This document shows, piece by piece, positions 1 through 9,783 of a stretch of DNA of 64,000 nt; positions within the stretch are counted from its first letter, which is position 1, and each line of letters starts with the position of its first letter. The stretch is from Romanomermis culicivorax. Its lineage: Eukaryota > Nematoda > Enoplea > Mermithida > Mermithidae. The position numbers and the translations under genes were made by a program. The stretch covers positions 372,001 through 436,000 of the forward strand of contig CAWUHX010000226.1 of the NCBI GenBank assembly GCA_963922205.1. Direction: 5' to 3'. Below the pieces are notes generated by a model. That model was not told the DNA's origin and did no database searches. It was given only the letters and a program-made list of their open reading frames with translations.

Positions 1-460
1 AATTTTCGGGCCTTTTTTAGAGAACCTTCTTCGGTTGACACCAGGCTATAGTCTGTTTTTCTGACGACAGTGTTAGTTTTTCAATATTCTGAATTATAGG
101 CCAAAAAAATCATATTGAAGATCTTTTTTTCATTTCTAACACACAAGCTATTTAACTCCTAAGACGGAATTTTCGCACGCCAAAAGTTAAAAATTCAAAA
201 CTTGGGGACAAAATTACGGAATGCGATCACAGTTTTAGGAGCCTTTTTGGACAGCTTTATCCACATAAGAAAAGTGGATGTTAATCTGGTAGAATTTGGC
301 CCCCAACTTGGCCAACCATATACCCAACTCCCCCCCTCCAGTTTGGAAAAAATTAAAAAATTGGAAAAAAGTGTATGTTTTTAGCCTTTTTTGGGAAAAA
401 TTTCGACTTTTTTCGACCTCCCTCCCAACTGGTCGGACCTCTTACAGGTATGGTGCAGAA
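1..460. repeat. G/C-tract dispersed repeat, copy 1
   Basis: The stretch around 270-460 carries a pyrimidine-rich block (runs of C, then poly-T with GGAAAAA and TCGAC steps, then CAACTGGTCGGACCTCTTAC). It recurs near the other end of the window at 63500-63700 in the same orientation, and at 63150-63380 and 63900-64000 in reverse orientation. The copies share order and wording, so this is a dispersed repeat rather than chance low complexity. No protein of known type is visible. The element boundaries and class are not determined. Confidence 0.55.
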
Positions 461-1880
461 ATGCACTGACGTGATTTGACGTTCATAGGTTCCAACTTGT
501 TCGGAATAGACTCATGCTTTAACATGAATAATTAGATACCTTATCTGGTTGAAAAGATTTTTAAGATCATGAAGCACATAAGTTTCCACAAGCCAAATTG
601 GCTTCGGCAGCCATTTTGTCATTTTAAGGAGCCAAAGGCTTCGAGCTGATTTCAAGAAAGCCTAGACTAGCAAATACTCTTGGGAACAGGAAATTTACGA
701 ATGGCATTTTTGTAACTAACAATCAGGTGGCGCGATAGCGTCATCCTATAATATACATGGACCCCCCAAGTTCAGGTCCCCCTATAGAGCCAAAATGGTA
801 GGAGGTAGAACCTTGGGGTTGTTTTCATAATTTCGGACTTAGAGACAAACTATGTGGTTGTCGGGGTTGCCACAGGTGCACGTGTTCAGCTTCCGGCGTC
901 GGTGCGCAGGCGGTAAGACGCGGCGAAAAGTGGCGGAAAAGAATAATAAAATTTACATAGAAATATGTGGCCACTGTTTCGCGTATTTTTTGTTTTTATT
1001 CATTCTGAAAAATATTGTGGTTTTTTATGGAGCGTCGCCGCCAACTGCCAATTACTTTATATTATTTTATTATTGTTTTGGCGTCGCCCGTTGCATTCCC
1101 AATATAAATTGGACAGGTAATTGTTTTGTTTTGTGAGCGTAGTGGAGGATCTTCTAAGTTTAGGAGTGGAGACTTGGGTAGGATCTCCTGAGGTACGTGC
1201 CAAGGTGTTCTGCCTGAGGTTTGGTGAAGTACTGGCGTGTGTCTGGTGAAACGTGTGAGAGAGTTTTTAGTTTATTGTTTTTGTTATCCTGTGGTCAGAA
1301 CTGTTGCAACTTCCTTTGTCTAAACCCAAAGACCGGTTACATCATCTTCAAGCCACAGCAGCCTAACATGGTGCCTGTGGTCATTTGACCTCTATCTGCA
1401 ACTGGTGCTCGTCTGTGGTCCAAAAAATGCAAAAACGGTTTTTAGGGCCTTTAATTCCAGCACTGCATGCTCCACATTGGGTGTAGCATCACTGAGTTCG
1501 ATATTTCGCCAAATACATCGATCCGGTGTCCCTAAGATTACACTTTTTTCTTTTTCAGAAATATGGCCTCGATCCAATTATACCATGACCCAAAGTCCGG
1601 AAATCCACCAAAATGTCACAATTTAGTTAAATAAGGTTTGTGACTTCAGAAAAACAATTTTTACATGAAATTTTTTGCTGAATGTTTTTTAAGCATGATG
1701 CATTCATGTCCACATGACTGCGTGGATAAAGTCATAGAGGAGGTGCATGTGATCATGTGACCACGCTAGTGGGCAATGCTTAAGGATAGGCGGAACTAGT
1801 TATCCTCGACTATGTGGTTATCACCGTGAGGGGTTCCAGGTGGTAGCATATCTGGGTTTGTTTGGCATGGCCACAGTGTC
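461..1880. other. No gene recognised; possible decayed LTR-like stretch
   Basis: No conserved coding sequence is seen. A TATA-like AATATAAAT lies near 1100, followed by GT-rich sequence. Around 1370-1415 there are two TGGTGC-type words, which resemble a retrotransposon primer-binding site. This could be a worn LTR and leader, but no matching second LTR or TG/CA ends were found. A short GGAGCC-type relic, like the family ending near 61713, lies at about 590-650. Confidence 0.25.
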
Positions 1881-1884
1881 ACTT

Positions 1885-2045
1885 TAACCACCGGATCACC
1901 TACACCACTTAGTCCTTTTAGCCACTGGATTGCCTCCACCACCGGCTCATTCCTGCTACTGGATCGATTCCACCAGTCATTTCTGCTGCCGGTCATTTAT
2001 ATCACCGGATCACCTCCACCACTGGATCATTTCCGCCACCGGCCT
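1885..2045. repeat. Imperfect minisatellite, unit about 14-15 bp
   Basis: Diverged units built on CCACCGGATCACCTC / CCACTGGATCATTTC recur about ten times. The block adjoins the 21-bp minisatellite that follows, and both are more GC-rich than their surroundings. The incidental open frame across it on the minus strand is a by-product of the repeat. Confidence 0.6.
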
Positions 2046-2104
2046 AGTTGGACTATCAGAGCTCGATCTAGATGGACTATCAGGACTATGAAACCGTTCA
2101 GAGA

Positions 2105-2545
2105 AAGCAAGACACAGTTGTCTGCAAGCGAAACTAGCAGTCCACATGCGAGACGCAGTCCTCTGCAGGTGTCGGTGAGTGAGTCACAGCTGTCTGCAGG
2201 TGAGAAGCAGTCACCTGCAGGCAAGACACTGCAGCCCGCAGGTGAGACACTGTCGTCCGCGGGTAAGACACAGCCATTGGCAAGCGAGATAGAGCCGTCT
2301 ACAGGTGAGACGCAGCCGCCTACATGCGAGATGCAGCCGTTTGCGAGTGAGACACAGCCATCCGCAAGTGAAACCCAGTTGCCTGCAAGTGAGACACAGC
2401 GACACACAATAATCTACAGGTTATATGCTACAGTCTGCAAGTGAGACGCTGCCTTTCACAAGTGAGACACAGCCATTCACAACTGAGACGCACCCATCCA
2501 CAAGTGCGATACAGTTGCCGCAAGTGAAATGCAGCCGTCTACGGG
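2105..2545. repeat. 21-bp minisatellite, about 20 units
   Basis: Units close to GTGAGACACAGCCATCCGCAA (21 bp) follow one another with substitutions and a few breaks. Because 21 is a multiple of three, frames stay open on both strands; on the plus strand the unit reads as the heptad S-E-T-Q-P-S-A. No upstream promoter, splice context or domain supports a real protein. It is therefore called as a repeat, though a low-complexity repeat protein cannot be excluded. Confidence 0.75.
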
Positions 2546-2559
2546 CATTATGACTATCT

Positions 2560-3205
2560 ATCAGAACTTGATCAAATTATGGAGTTCTAACCAGTCGGAG
2601 CAAAATCAACAGAAGAAAAATATAATAGATAGTAAAATGAAAACTAACAAAAGTATTTTTTGACAATATTTGACTTTGTTTACAACGTGTTTCAAGTAGT
2701 ATGCAGTTTACACATATTTATTACTTTTACCGAAAGTGAGGATTCGAAGCTTCAAGATTTTTCAAAATTGTTTCTCTGATGCGAAGATGATCAAACTTGA
2801 AACTTCAATAAGCTTCCTCAATGAAGGTTTCCACATATGGTTAAGGCCCACAAACAAAGGTTGGACTACTTTATTCGAAAATGCCCCGATGGGGCAGAAA
2901 AAGGAGAATACACTTGCTTGGATAGTTGCCAAGCTAGAAAAAAGGATAGACTAGGTTTTTGAGAACATGGGTGAGAGTTTAAAAATACAATTTTGTAATA
3001 TTGGATATTCATTTTTCCATGTCTGTGAAGAACTACATTCTGCAGCTGAGTGCATCAACACACCTTCCGACTGTACATGTGCAGCTCCAAAACTTTGAGG
3101 AGGACTAGAGGTGGACCCAGGTTTTTTAGCGTTTTTCGAGACAAAAATCCAACAAAGTTGGCCAAAATCTGTTTTCATATGGAAGATTTTCCAATTTCAA
3201 AACTA
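2560..3205. other. No feature recognised
   Basis: Unremarkable AT-rich sequence. Short open frames occur on both strands but none shows a recognisable domain or supported splice structure. Confidence 0.4.
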
Positions 3206-3209
3206 CGGG

Positions 3210-3690
3210 GATATGTACCCCCCCATATCAATCTCGCACATGCGTGCTTCTAACTATTTATGTAACAGGGCCTCGAGGTCTGAGGATGGGGGTCGGCCGA
3301 CTTTTTTTGGGCCGGGGGTCAGTGGCGCCAACATTTTGGGGAAGCTGAAGAAAAACAATCGGTTTTTTCGCCAAAAAAGTCCGAAACATGGATCAAAAAA
3401 TAGTAATGTTTGTCTTTAAAAAATTTTAAAAATGTATTAATGGCGCGAAGTGCTGAGAAAATTGACGTTTTTTTACCATTTTTGTTCAAAAATTGATATT
3501 TTTCATCATAAAATTGACATTTTTCGGTATAAGTCCGACCAAAAGTATGGCGGTCCCTATGACTACCATATAGCTAGCCATAGGTTTGGAGAATCCAGGG
3601 GGTCGATCAATGGACTGCCGCATGGCCGATGATATGTGGGGGATGTTATTATAGCTTTCCCCCCCCCCGATTACATGTAAGTATGAGCCC
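3210..3690 (+). repeat. Dispersed repeat family B, copy 1
   Basis: The order of words (GGTCAG, AATAGTAAT, TTTGTCT, AATGTATT.ATGGCGCGAAG, GAGAAAATTGA, poly-T hairpins, TCCGACCAAA, GGTCCCTATGACTACC, GCTAGCCATA, ending in a C tract) is repeated at 48200-48650 in the same orientation. A partial reverse copy lies at 22520-22690. The copies are about 75-80% alike by eye. It looks like a non-autonomous element of unknown class. Confidence 0.6.
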
Positions 3691-4010
3691 TGTTTTTGAC
3701 TGAAGAACTATCTTTTACGTAATTTGAACTAAAAACGTCTAACCTCCAACCAGTTCTACCCTGCCTCCGGCCCGGAGTTTAAAAAAATAGAATGGATTTG
3801 TTGGGGACCGGAAATTCGGTTGTTGCCTTTATACAGCCTAAAAAACCTGTTTTGTTTCTACGACCAAGATGGGGGTAATCCACAAAAAACGGTGCTCCTA
3901 AAAGTGATACGTCATAAGTGACCAGATTCGAAGCTGAAGTCTCTCGCATTCGGTGGCAAAATTACTCTGGAAATTCATAGACTGGTTCGGTTGGTATAGC
4001 TTAATGAGAA
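3691..4010. other. No feature recognised
   Basis: Spacer between the family B repeat and the Harbinger derivative. No open frame or repeat of note. Confidence 0.35.
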
Positions 4011-4014
4011 ATTA

Positions 4015-5299
4015 GGGCCGCATGCAGGGACGCCGCTTAAGCTAATCCAGTGTTAAAAACGGCACTTAAAGCGGTGTTATAGTTAAGTGTTATAATTAAA
4101 CAGGATCGTGAGTTAGTGCTACCATCACGTTAAATCAACACGAGATTTTATTCCTGCTCTCCCCCAGGATCAACAGTGAGTTAGTGCACCTTTTTTCTGA
4201 AATCTGTAATAGGTGGTTTTTTCTTTTGTGTGATAGATGTTCTGGACATCCTTGATGATATGTATGAATTATCTCTGAATCAACACTTTTTCGGATCGTG
4301 CAAATCCACTTGAAAAATATTATGATGCTGAATTTTGGATAAGATACAAACTGACCAAAAATAATGCGGTTCAATTGCTAGCTTTACTGGAAGAAAATTT
4401 AAATCGTTACGCATGTGTTATGTTATACAATTTAGCAAAAATGAATTAACGATTTTGTCGATGAAGATATTGAAGATCAAAATTATGACGATCAGGTTCA
4501 AGAAAATGAAAATGATCATGCGCAAGGAATAGCCAAAAGACGTGCTTAAAGTTAACTACTTCAGCTAACGTGGAATGCCATTTGTACTCGTGCTTTAAAT
4601 TTATCCTACTTTTTATGGGTACCAAATTTGAGTATCCAGTCTAAATGCAAATGATCATTTTAATTTGCATAATTTTTGCATTATTTTCAGAGTTGAATTG
4701 TGGCAGCACTTTTAATCTACAGCGTGGTGTCACTTGAAAATTCTGTGATACAGTACATCAAATTCAAATGTAAAATCGTTATCGCTTTCAAGTTTCTCCA
4801 CTTGTCGTAAAATTGCTCTTTGGAGCGCTTTTTTATTTCGGTTAGATTTGAACGCTTCCTGAATAGCATTCCACGCTGAATTTTCCGCATGCACCGATTT
4901 CGAATCAGTTTTTTAATTTAAATATTGTCAGCACGTTCGGAAATGCATTCCACTAAAAATTCGATTTCTTCTACGTCAAAAATAGTTTGCACAATTTTTA
5001 CCGGAGTCCATTAAAAAAAAACAGAATCGGAGAAGCAAATTTCACTCAAATGAATAAGAAAGGAAGACTGTTATTTGTTTATGTAGTTTTTTTGGCAAAT
5101 CAATTCTTGCCCAAAAATTAAATTTGGAAGTCTAACATGGCTTAAAATTTTTAACACCGTGTTAAGAAATTTAACACCGAGTTAAGTAAGCGGCCGTTAA
5201 TCCACGTTCGCGCATACCGCTTAAATGTAAGCCGTGTTAACTAACACCGCTCAAGTACTCAACACGTGTTAAAGTTAGCGGCATTCGTGCATACGGCCC
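4015..5299 (+). mobile_element. PIF/Harbinger transposon, internally deleted
   Basis: The ends form terminal inverted repeats of at least 24 bp: the left end reads GGGCCGCATGCAGGGACGCC and the right end, in complement, GGGCCGTATGCACGAATGCC. Subterminal GTTAA-rich motifs repeat inside both ends. The flanks read TTA on the left and TAA on the right, close to the TWA target preference of this superfamily but not an exact duplication. Two separate pieces of a Harbinger-type transposase lie inside (4294-4549) with the catalytic middle missing, so the 1.29-kb element is a deletion derivative that could only move in trans. Confidence 0.7.
4294..4549 (+). pseudogene. Harbinger-type transposase remnants (N-terminal and C-terminal pieces)
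   Basis: 4294-4428 reads as an N-terminal helix region with the words NPLEKYYDAEF, RYKLTKN and LLEENLNR, typical of HARBI1-like transposases. 4451-4549 is an acidic tail ending GIAKRRA and a stop, as in many members of the family. The pieces are in different frames and the DDE nuclease region between them is absent. Family assignment rests on motif wording, not on an alignment. Confidence 0.6.
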
Positions 5300-7734
5300 T
5301 AAGTTTCGAATGAAAAAATACGATGAATGGAATAACTTACGAAGAACTGATTCTAATTAGGTTTAAAATAATTTCGAATTCTTCTGTCTTTAGCTCTCAG
5401 TGAAGTAAATTTTCAGATAGCTGTAATTTTCCTAAAAATTGAACTTTTGCTCCTGATTATCAAAGTTAGAGATAGCAGCTCAGAAATGAAACGTTCACTG
5501 ATAAGCTCGTTCAGTTTTTATCAGAGACACAGCATTTCAACACTTAGCTCGCACTGTCGTAATGGCCGAACTGCTGATTATATAATTTTAACGAAAGAAT
5601 TAAATTATAAAAATTGACATCAAAACTCATGATATTTTGGGGCGCCGAGAAATACAAGTATACACACTTTTTAACTCGACTGATTGAAGTATTACAGGGG
5701 TAGGGTCGGTTTTATCAAAGAGCCAAGTTCCGCCTGAGTTGCAGGTTAAGCTTAGCTTAACTGTATATGATATACTTTGCCGTTAAGGTGCAGCTCAGCT
5801 ATAGCTTACCTGATGCACACAAAACATATCGGAAAAGGTAGGATGCAGCTGAGCTGTAGCTCAACCCTACATCTCATAATATTGTCGTCAAGATATTGTT
5901 CAGCTGCAGCTTAACTTTTCTCTGCAGTTACAGGAGTGCATTTTATTTGATTAAAATGCCAAGTTTTCGACATTTGTCCTTGAAGCAGAATTATAAACTA
6001 GGGGTAATATAAGTGGGTTTCCGGCCGAATGCACAGCAGCGCTTTTCAAGTTCTTCATACCTGTAATTGGGGTGGGATTGGTGAGTAAATGCTTATGTTG
6101 TCTTTAAAATATTGGTTAGGCTTAGGGCGCAGCGCGGAGCACTTAGGCGGGCGCTCCGCGCCCGTCCGGTTGAGGCTCTTCAAAATGAATTTGTTAATTA
6201 AAATAGCAGCAGGGGTCTTAATGGTGGATAGTATTGATAGTTCGTGTGGTAATTGTGTAGTGGTGCATACATTAGGTACTCGAGCTGATGGTCCAGGTTC
6301 GATCACTGAAGAATGTAGGATTTTTCAGTAGTCACAAAAGATGTATGACATGTGAATAGATTTTATGCAAATGAGTCTCTGGATGCATCGAGCGAGTGGA
6401 ATTCCGAACTTATCTGAATAGCTGACATCATCATCTGAAAATGTCAGTTTGAACCATCACCTGCAAGGGAACCGACTTATATATATATTCCTAAACTAGT
6501 TAAATGCAGGACAAGAATTCGTCCATGTGCATCGAGGGGAAAATACAAATAAAGCTTTATTTCAATTCCGGATGTGCTTTAGGAGGCCCACACTTTAAAC
6601 TTCCCGGCGCCATCAATAATTTGAAAAAAAAAATGTTCTCCAGTCACTAAAAAAATCATGGCTACACCATTGCTTGAATGTAACGGAAGTCTCGGGCATT
6701 ACGGGGCATTTTTATGGATGGGGTCATGGGTAACCGAAAAATTAGGTGAGGTGATGGGAACTTTTTGCTCTAACAATCAGGAAATTATAACACAAGATGG
6801 GTGGACAGTGGACACCAAACATGTGTTATAGACTAAAATTCTACTCGTTTTTGGGAAAACTCTCGGACATACAATAGTAAATTCACACTTACTGGCAGAA
6901 ACTAACGATTGTTTTTGCTGCTGAGCGAAAAGGCCGCCGGAAGACATTTTTAAAACGACACGTTATATTATAAAGATCGAAATGGAGCGAAAACCTTTTT
7001 TCGGGCTAAACGAAAATGAATCTTTTCGGCCGATTATCGTTTTTTGACAATTCTCTCTACTAACGTGATTTATTCATATACTTTGTACAGCTATAAATAA
7101 AAACAAGCGCATTAAATTCGAGGGAAAATTAATTCGAATCTTCCGGGTGTTGAAATGACGAGTCAACAAAGTCTTGTTTCAAATCGAATAAAATTCGAAC
7201 GAGAAAAGTAAACTTTTTAGAGGAAGAACTGACGAAATTGTTGCATTTTAGTGTAGTCGAACATACAAAAATTATACAACAGTGCGACAATCAAGTAGTA
7301 GGCACTAGGCAGTATATTAAAGTTGGTAAACACGTAATTTCCTTACGTCCCGTCGCATTTACGTACCACCCGGGGATTCTGCGGTTAAAAAGACACAATT
7401 TGGAAGAAAAATTGACCTATAACCAACCAGCATAGAGACGGAGAGCTGTATAGGAAGGCAATAGAAATCTACGGATGATTTTATCCGATGATAATTCCGG
7501 AGAGTGTGTATTGTGGCTATAGGTTATATGTATAACTATTATACAGGAAAAAAGTGGTTATCTATGCAACTGTGTGTAACATACGCAATGGGAATTAGAA
7601 CCTTTCAGTAAACAAACAAACATCAGAAAATGACGATAAAAAGCTATTTCAATTTGCATGTCGAAGCAAAAACAAAAAAATCATATTACAGCTATCTTTT
7701 TAAAATAATTCTCTATATGGTATGAGCCGTGAGC
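5300..7734. other. No host gene recognised
   Basis: AT-rich sequence. It includes a cluster of AGCTNAGCT motifs at 5740-5920 and a GC-rich hairpin (about 6122-6165, GCGCGGAGC facing GCTCCGCGC) of the kind scattered through the window. The open frame at 6089-6331 is about as long as its antisense partner and shows no domain. Confidence 0.35.
5740..5920. repeat. Cluster of CAGCT/AGCTTA motifs
   Basis: Four short segments each contain GCAGCTNAGCT or TTCAGCTGCAGCTTAAC, spaced 40-80 bases apart, forming several E-box-like CAGCTG palindromes. They could be a worn tandem repeat or a regulatory cluster. There is no gene next to them to favour the second reading. Confidence 0.35.
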
Positions 7735-7966
7735 CAAAATTTCTCACTAAGCATTGCGGAGCGAGAACTGTCATCAACTTGATTGGTCGGAAAAATGTGT
7801 CATCAATTTGATTGGCCGAAAAAATGTAGTTCACTGCATCATAACCGTAGGTCTACGATAAGCCTAACCCTAAGTCAAAAAATTTGTCACAGAAAAACAG
7901 TAAAAATAAATTTTTTGACCAATCAAATTGATGACACATCTAGCTCAATAATGCTTAGTGAATTTG
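7735..7966. mobile_element. Palindromic MITE (CACTAAGCATT ends)
   Basis: Inverted copies of CACTAAGCATT lie at 7745-7755 and 7950-7960, and inverted copies of TGTCATCAATTTGATTGG lie just inside them. The inner arm on the left is itself duplicated in direct orientation. Total about 230 bp with no coding capacity. The outer boundaries and target duplication could not be fixed. Confidence 0.6.
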
Positions 7967-9359
7967 TCAGAATTCTTGAATGTCAAATTGCTAGCCCATA
8001 ACGTTACAGTAAATACTGTACCTATTTATTTTACTCTCTTCAAGAAAACTATCCTCCATGCATTTTAAAAATGATCGATGCAACACGAAACCCATGAAAG
8101 TAAGTTCAATATGGAAAAACTAGGAGGCTTGGTACTGTAATCAGTAAAAAAGTCGTCAGTGAGCGGAAAACCGTGGTTGGAATTTATCAATCAGCACTCA
8201 GGTATCAACATTATTCTGTTCAAATCGACAGTGGATTGTTTTCCCATTTTCATGAAGAAATTTATCATTTTCCTACAGTATAAAGTTTTCCACCGAGTGA
8301 AAAGTGCATATTAAATTAAACTTACTCTTGGTTTTCTTAACGCCCATCATATCGCATTAAATGGGCACGTATTTCTTCTAATAATTGTAGGAGTTGACAT
8401 CCATTATCCCACGTATTAAAAATAAGGTTGTCCCGGGGCAGACATTTTAGCCGGTGCAGACATATAATGTACTATCATATACGTCACCAGTGGTACCATA
8501 CTTCATATATCATTCATGAAAAAATTTTTAAGGCGATTTTTTTCTTTTCATTCCATGTCGGCTATGATAATGCGTTGATTGATAGATTAGAAAAGATTTG
8601 AGTACTTTAGACAAAAAAATTAAAATTTTAAGATAATTGTCATTGGGAAACTCATTCTTTTCCCAAAGAAACTGCATTTCACACATACTTGGACACTCCT
8701 ATCGATTAGTCTGCAGTTTTTTAGCACGATGCTAATGAAACCAAAGCCATGCTAATGGAAATTTTTGGACGTTATGAATGGGAGGGAAAATTTTTTGAAA
8801 CAAGTTCGAGACGAAAGTTAAAGATGTCTCAAAAATTGAACAATTGTAAGTTTTCTAAACAAAATCAATCAAGAACCTGTATTGAAGTTGAAGTGCAGTT
8901 CCAGATACAATGAAAACATGTAAATCGAACAGAACGTGAATTTAGTGATTCGTATAAGTATTACTATCAAACTAACTACTGAATTTTACTTTTCATATTC
9001 TAAACTTTAATTCTATTATAAATTGAGCTTGTAATCCTATCAAAACTACTAGTTTTGCCCCGAACCGGGCGGCGTGGAACAACCCTAATTAAAAATATAA
9101 ATAAAAAAAAACACTTTGAAAAGTTGCAAAACGGACTTGTTGCAAGATTTTCCTGATAAACTCCGAGATAAATTCCATGCTAACTCAATGAATGAAACCA
9201 ATAAGACGAATTTTCACTGTCACAAAAATATGTTGAATATTTTAGAGGCAAAAAAACCACCCGCAGTAAGGATCTCACCGTGCACTACTATTGTAACGGA
9301 TGACAGATATAAAATCGTAGAGTACAGAAAATCCACAAAACAAATACACAACAAAAATC
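7967..9359. other. No host gene; dispersed-repeat relics
   Basis: 8050-8335 shares wording with 45880-46000 and 47635-48145 (AATGATCGATG, ACGAAAG.AAGT, TCCTACAGTATAAAGTTTTCCA), so it is a worn member of a dispersed family. 8715-8765 contains AGCAC.ATGCTAATG words like the small hAT MITE at 27851-27989. Nothing coding is recognised. Confidence 0.4.
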
Positions 9360-9365
9360 TTTATT
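9360..9365 (-). terminator. Polyadenylation signal AATAAA for the ADAR-like gene
   Basis: AATAAA on the minus strand lies 418 bases downstream of the ADAR-like stop codon. It is the best candidate seen for the end of that transcript, but no transcript evidence is available. Confidence 0.35.
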
Positions 9366-9783
9366 AGACTACAACCGCAAACACGGCGAAGTAAAATGAA
9401 GACCTTATTTACCGACAGAAAACCCAAAATATACACTCACGACACAAAGAACCAAATATAACGAATGAACTCTGACAGATATATCAATAATATGGATACG
9501 CAATCAAGGATGACGGGGAAATATCTTGTCGTACCGTGAAATTGCAAATAGTCAGAGCGAAATGAATACTCAAAAAGTCACCAAATCGGAAAGTTTAAAA
9601 GCATTTTGCTTCACGGAACATTGCTAGAAGCATGAGAAAACGACGGTCTTTCCCGTCAACCAACCTTACGATAAAAAAGTGAAAGCAAACAGATAGTTCT
9701 CCACCGATGGAGCAACATTAATGTCAACAATGATCTGATCTGCGGATTTGATACTCCCCTCACCAATTTAACTTCTTTCTTCG

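Noticed and set aside
2027..2407. Minus-strand Cys/Ser-rich protein
   Set aside because: Wholly composed of minisatellite units whose period is a multiple of three; no independent gene evidence.
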